A DNA stretch of 38,093 nt, from contig NZ_JAGQEK010000004.1 in assembly GCF_024346075.1 (NCBI RefSeq), positions 1 to 38,093 on the forward strand, written 5' to 3'. A program made the position numbers and the translations under genes. Shown here in pieces: positions 34,835 to 38,093 of the stretch. Each line of letters starts with the position of its first letter. The stretch's first letter is position 1. The DNA comes from Synechococcus sp. Cruz CV12-2-Slac-r (GTDB lineage Bacteria > Cyanobacteriota > Cyanobacteriia > PCC-6307 > Cyanobiaceae). The notes beneath the pieces are model-generated. The model made no database searches and had not been told where the DNA came from. It worked only from the letters and a program-made list of their open reading frames with translations.

Positions 34835-35596
34835 TTGACGGATCTTCCCCCTGTGGTAGCAGCTCCAAATTCTAATTGGGCAGCTACGGCTGAATTTTAT
34901 GCACTCATCCCATGGGCGGATTCCAACACTACGGTGAAGGGTTTTGATGCCGTTACCACCCTAAATCCAAGTGAGATTTTTGGGGAACAATTGCAGTCTG
35001 CTTTTGCGATGAGAGCGAGTGTTGAATATAAGCGTGTTGGTTTGCTTGCTGATGTAAGTTATAGCCAATTAGGAGCCCAGCAATCTTTTAATACGAGTAG
35101 CGGATTATTAAGTGGTAATTCAACTGTTAGTTCTATTAATGGCATCTATGATCTCGCATTGCGCTATCGCTTCGGCTCTCGGGAAGCAGCTGTTGGTGTG
35201 CCAGGTGAATTCAGTTTGATCCCCTATGCAGGCGTGAGGGTCGTAGAAGCTCAGTTAGTGGTGGAGGCTCAGTTGCAGAATCCAAGGCAATTTGTTAAGC
35301 AAGGCAAGCTCAGCCGCACCTGGGCGGAACCATTGATTGGGCTACAAGGAAGTGTATTTTTAGCTCCAAGGTTGCGTGCATTTGGTCGTTTTGATCTTGC
35401 TGGCTTTGGTTTGGCTGGGGAGCAAGATCTCACCGGTAATGCCCAATTAGGTTTTGGTTACGCCGTTGGAAATAATACAAGTTTAAATATTTCAATGCGT
35501 TATTTTGGTCAAACTTGGAATAATGGGGCAAGGCTAGATAATGGCTACACATCTCATCAATATGGCCCTGAGGTTGCCGTTAAATTTTTCTTCTAG
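34835..35596 (+). CDS. Outer-membrane beta-barrel protein lacking a signal peptide
   Basis: A 253-residue protein with the alternating polar/hydrophobic strands, aromatic girdles and C-terminal Phe (VAVKFFF) of OmpA-like or OmpW-like barrels; I count about eight to ten possible strands (for example [44 protein letters not shown]). The sequence begins [14 protein letters not shown], which looks like a mature N-terminus just after a signal peptidase site. The start is TTG at 34835 and a TGA lies in frame at 34820-34822, so no signal peptide is encoded. It may be a 5'-truncated or frameshifted remnant, or carry a sequencing error. The stop shares CTAG with the convergent lipA. Confidence 0.6.
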   Translation: MTDLPPVVAAPNSNWAATAEFYALIPWADSNTTVKGFDAVTTLNPSEIFGEQLQSAFAMRASVEYKRVGLLADVSYSQLGAQQSFNTSSGLLSGNSTVSSINGIYDLALRYRFGSREAAVGVPGEFSLIPYAGVRVVEAQLVVEAQLQNPRQFVKQGKLSRTWAEPLIGLQGSVFLAPRLRAFGRFDLAGFGLAGEQDLTGNAQLGFGYAVGNNTSLNISMRYFGQTWNNGARLDNGYTSHQYGPEVAVKFFF

Positions 35597-36522
35597 GCGG
35601 CGTGATAACTACTACGCACTAATGGACCACTACGAACTTGGCTAAAACCTAGATCTTTGGCAATAATCTCAAGCTCTTTATATTCTTCAAGGCTGCAATA
35701 ACGCTCCACGGGAATATGGGCAAGGGAAGGGCGTAGATATTGACCGATAGTGACCCTTGCGCAATTAACCCGCCGCAATGCTTGCAATGCGGCAATCACT
35801 TCATCATTTGTTTCCCCTAGGCCCAGCATTAAGCCACTTTTGGTAGGAATATCAGGGGCAAGTTCAGCGCTGGTTGCCAATAATCCTAAAGATCTTTCCC
35901 AGGTGGCTCCACGGCGCACCTCCCCTTGCAGCCGATAAACTGTTTCTAAATTATGGTTAAAACACACTGGTTTTGCATCTAATACCTGTTGCAACCTTTG
36001 CCGTTGTCTTTTTAAAGACTCATTGAAATCTTTATGGCCACCCCAGAAATCGGGGGTGAGAACTTCAATTGCAATTTCAGGCATTCTACGCCGAATTGCT
36101 GTGATTGTATTTGTAAATAATCCTGCACCATGATCATCTAAATCATCTCTAGCAACAGCAGTGAGAACAACGTATTTAAGTTGTAAAACCTCTACTGCCT
36201 CAGCAACGCGCTCTGCTTCTTTGAGATCTACTGGTTTAGGGGCGCTGCCTTTTTCTACTTGGCAAAATGCACAACTGCGGGTGCAGATTGGCCCCCCTAA
36301 TAAAAAAGTAGCTGTGCCTGCTGCATAACATTCAGCGCGATTTGGGCAGCGGCCCTCCTCGCAAATCGTATGCAGCCGTTGCTGTTTTACCACCGCTTGT
36401 ACGGCTTCTAATTGGGAGGCATTACCAATCGGTCGTTGTAGCCAGCTCGGTAAGCGTTGCTTTGGTGGTATCGCGCTATAGCGGCTTAGTTTTTGTTTTT
36501 CCATATTGGTTATTTCATTCAA
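35593..36522 (-). CDS. lipA: Lipoyl synthase (radical SAM)
   Basis: Inserts two sulfurs into protein-bound octanoyl groups of dehydrogenase complexes and GcvH. The 309-residue protein has both iron-sulfur cluster motifs: [12 protein letters not shown] (C54, C59, C65) for the auxiliary cluster and CTRSCAFC (C80, C84, C87) for the radical-SAM cluster. The conserved C-terminal RSSYHA provides the serine ligand. ATG at 36522 overlaps recR by 8 bp; an in-frame ATG at 36504 is also possible. Cyanobacteria often carry two lipA copies; only one is seen here. Confidence 0.96.
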   Translation of the reverse strand: MNEITNMEKQKLSRYSAIPPKQRLPSWLQRPIGNASQLEAVQAVVKQQRLHTICEEGRCPNRAECYAAGTATFLLGGPICTRSCAFCQVEKGSAPKPVDLKEAERVAEAVEVLQLKYVVLTAVARDDLDDHGAGLFTNTITAIRRRMPEIAIEVLTPDFWGGHKDFNESLKRQRQRLQQVLDAKPVCFNHNLETVYRLQGEVRRGATWERSLGLLATSAELAPDIPTKSGLMLGLGETNDEVIAALQALRRVNCARVTIGQYLRPSLAHIPVERYCSLEEYKELEIIAKDLGFSQVRSGPLVRSSYHAA

Positions 36523-37114
36523 AGGTTCTTCTACCCTCTAGCGCCCTTGCCAGAGTGATCTCATCGGCAAATTCCAATTCGCTGCCCATCGGAAGGCCAT
36601 AGGCGATGCGAGTTACCTTGCAAAAAGGCCGCAGTAGGCGGGCAAGATAAAGGCTTGTGGTGTCGCCTTCCACGCTTGGGGTGAGAGCAAGGATCACCTC
36701 CTGCACCACTTCTGGATCGAGTCGCTTTATTAAAGCTTGAATCAATAGTGTTTCCGGGCCAACGCCATCCATCGGCGAAATTAAGCCACCTAATACGTGG
36801 TAGTTGCCTTTGAATTCCCTGGTGCGCTCAATGGCCAGAAGATCGCGGGAATCTGCAACTACGCAAATTATCCCGATATTGCGTTCTTGATTTACACAAA
36901 TATTGCAATGGCTCTCGGCGGAAAGGTGGCCGCAACGTAGGCATTGGCCCACCAGTTGGCGTGCCGCCAGCAATGCCTCAGCAAATGCTTGGCTTTGCTC
37001 TTCTGGTTGGCGCAATAAATAAAGGGCCAATCTTTGAGCGCTGCGGGGCCCAATACCAGGCAGCCGCTCGAACTGCTCAATCAGCCGAGCCAGGGGGCGG
37101 GTGAAGGCAGACAG
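36515..37114 (-). CDS. recR: Recombination protein RecR, start codon non-canonical or lost
   Basis: Works with RecO/RecF to load RecA at gaps. It has the zinc-binding cysteines [16 protein letters not shown], the Toprim core [16 protein letters not shown], the [19 protein letters not shown] segment and [15 protein letters not shown]. The conserved N-terminus [20 protein letters not shown] with the helix-hairpin-helix is encoded in frame upstream of TTG 37030. Between the in-frame TGA at 37133-37135 and that TTG there is no ATG, GTG or TTG. I extend the gene to CTG at 37114, which gives 199 residues, the normal RecR size; ATC at 37132 is the other candidate. Starting at TTG 37030 would remove the helix-hairpin-helix. 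The 3' end overlaps lipA by 8 bp. Confidence 0.85.
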   Translation of the reverse strand: MSAFTRPLARLIEQFERLPGIGPRSAQRLALYLLRQPEEQSQAFAEALLAARQLVGQCLRCGHLSAESHCNICVNQERNIGIICVVADSRDLLAIERTREFKGNYHVLGGLISPMDGVGPETLLIQALIKRLDPEVVQEVILALTPSVEGDTTSLYLARLLRPFCKVTRIAYGLPMGSELEFADEITLARALEGRRTFE

Positions 37115-37192
37115 TGCTTTAAAACAATTGATTCAAATCTAGGCAGGCCGCGGCGCAAGAATGGCAGCATCATGCTGTTGGTTGGCTCTCCC

Positions 37193-37750
37193 ATGAAGGT
37201 TTCGGCTTTGTTTCGGGGGATCCCCCGCCTGATGTGCGTGCTGCTGTTGGTGTTGCTGGTGGGTTGTTCTGCAGCAGCAGCTGGCTTAAATCGGTATAGC
37301 AGTTCCGATGGGCGCTACGCCTTCCTTTATCCCACCGGCTGGATTCGGGTAGCGATCAGTGATGGCCCTGAGGTGGTTTTCCACGACCTAATCAACAGCG
37401 ATGAAACCCTTAGTTTGGTAATTGCACCGGTTGATCCAGATAAACGCCTTGAGGATTTAGGTAGCGCAGTGGCGGTGGGAGAAAAACTTGGCCGCACCGT
37501 TATTGCCCCTGCCGGCAGCGGCCGTGAGGCGGATTTAGTGGAAGCAAGCGAACGGGCCGACCAGGGCCGCACCTTCTACGACCTGGAATACAAAGTGCAC
37601 CTGGCCGATCGCGATCGCCATGAATTTGCCACGGTGGTTGCTGATAAAGGGAAGCTCTACACCCTTGCTGCCAGCACAAATGAGGCTCGCTGGGAAAGGG
37701 TTTCAGCGATGTTTCGCAGTGTTGTTACCTCCTTCACGCTGAACTATTGA
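37193..37750 (+). CDS. CyanoP, PsbP-like photosystem II lipoprotein
   Basis: A 185-residue lipoprotein. The N-terminus has basic residues, a hydrophobic core (CVLLLVLLVG) and a lipobox LVGC, so it should be lipid-anchored on the thylakoid lumen side. The mature part has the PsbP-domain start GLNRYSSSDGRYAFLYPTGW and the closing strands FATVVADKGKLYTLAASTNEARW. CyanoP assists early photosystem II assembly. ATG at 37193 gives a normal n-region; ATG at 37172 would add seven residues. It is divergent from recR, about 79 bp from the CTG at 37114. Confidence 0.9.
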   Translation: MKVSALFRGIPRLMCVLLLVLLVGCSAAAAGLNRYSSSDGRYAFLYPTGWIRVAISDGPEVVFHDLINSDETLSLVIAPVDPDKRLEDLGSAVAVGEKLGRTVIAPAGSGREADLVEASERADQGRTFYDLEYKVHLADRDRHEFATVVADKGKLYTLAASTNEARWERVSAMFRSVVTSFTLNY

Positions 37751-38080
37751 TACCCGATCTACTGGTGGTGGGAGCTGGCCTGGCGGGTGGCTTGTTAGCG
37801 CTGGAAGCTGCTGAACGCGGCGCCAAGGTATGCATTATTTCAACGGCGCCCATGGCTACCCCCATCAGTTATGGGGGGGTGCAGCTATCAGCGCTTGAAC
37901 AATGGCAGCGCCTTGAAAAGCGCCATGGATCTTTGGGTTTGGAGCCAGCTGAGCTTTTGCTCTATTGGCTGGAAGATCAAAAACCAAACATTCCCCCAGG
38001 GGCCCAGCGCTTGGAGCCAAGCCAATGGCGCGGCCTGGAACCGCTGCTGGTGGATGCCCCCCTAGGCGGTGTGGTGGCCA
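37747..38080 (+). CDS. FAD-dependent oxidoreductase, 5' part only
   Basis: The first 111 codons of a flavoprotein, cut by the end of the window. The Rossmann FAD-binding motif is LLVVGAGLAGGLLALEAAERG (about residues 5-25), followed by a strand ending VCIIS. The next region (SYGGVQLSALEQWQRLEK) does not let me choose between families such as FAD-dependent dehydrogenases or oxidases. The start is TTG at 37747, overlapping the CyanoP stop by 4 bp (TTGA). The window's last 13 bases are probably adapter, so I end the real sequence at 38080. Confidence 0.7.
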
Positions 38081-38093
38081 AGATCGGAAGAGC
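38081..38093 (+). other. Illumina adapter remnant at the sequence end
   Basis: The final 13 bases are AGATCGGAAGAGC, identical to the common start of Illumina TruSeq adapters. A chance match of 13 bases placed exactly at the terminus is very unlikely, so this is untrimmed adapter and not genomic DNA. It also shows that the window ends at a contig end. Confidence 0.93.

Noticed and set aside
37034-37750. Longer CyanoP reading from 37034
   Set aside because: It would overlap recR and place about 50 unconserved residues before a clear lipoprotein signal; ATG at 37193 fits better.

Overview
The window is a stretch of cyanobacterial chromosome, most likely from a picocyanobacterium of the Synechococcus/Cyanobium group. 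The pointers are petH encoding ferredoxin-NADP reductase with an N-terminal CpcD phycobilisome-linker domain, sasA encoding the KaiB-like clock kinase, bciB for monovinyl chlorophyll, a CyanoP (PsbP-like) lipoprotein, a CpcS-like lipocalin, and many short proteins of picocyanobacterial type. Base composition looks balanced by eye (not computed). About 40 protein genes and one tRNA-Glu gene are packed with almost no spacing. No gap exceeds 150 bp, and I see no insertion sequence, phage gene, CRISPR array, rRNA or integrase.

Layout. 1-5.2 kb: zwf (cut by the window start) and petH on the minus strand, an SRPBCC protein, tRNA-Glu(UUC), sasA and a CpcS-like lipocalin. 5.2-8.3 kb: a small secreted protein and pepN. 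8.3-12.4 kb: a GHL10 glycoside hydrolase-like protein, prs, an unknown protein and an LCP cell-envelope protein. 12.4-15 kb: bciB and malQ. 15-18.1 kb (minus): a four-gene operon of PhoB/SphR-type response regulator, histidine kinase, rRNA pseudouridine synthase and RodZ-like protein. 18.1-20.2 kb: a membrane protein and a UbiB-family kinase. 20.2-23.1 kb (plus): an Orn/Lys/Arg decarboxylase-like protein, cbiT and cdsA. 23.1-28.9 kb (minus): a DUF2993 protein, an alpha/beta hydrolase, a GldA-like dehydrogenase, clpC and rimI. 28.9-34.3 kb (plus): lysA, cdaA, uppS, bioB, trhO and a GNAT-like protein. 34.3-38.1 kb: rlmH, an outer-membrane beta-barrel protein without a signal peptide, lipA, recR, CyanoP and a partial FAD oxidoreductase.

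The genes are mostly housekeeping: carbon and reductant metabolism (zwf, petH, malQ, prs), cofactors (bioB, lipA, cbiT, bciB), envelope building (cdsA, uppS, LCP, RodZ-like), signalling (sasA, the two-component pair, cdaA) and protein or RNA maintenance (clpC, pepN, rimI, rlmH, trhO, RluB-like, recR). Many neighbours overlap by 4 bp (ATGA), indicating translational coupling.

I do not see a new multi-gene system. The points most worth checking are: (1) the last 13 bases are identical to the Illumina adapter prefix, so the window ends at an artefact; (2) recR has no ATG, GTG or TTG start that keeps its conserved N-terminus; (3) two 7-bp direct repeats with an exact 11-bp period, the spacing used by PhoB/OmpR regulators, lie just upstream of the response-regulator gene and of zwf; (4) an outer-membrane barrel gene lacks any signal peptide; (5) the kinase paired with the PhoB-like regulator has no transmembrane segment; (6) pepN carries a perfect in-frame 15-bp triplication.
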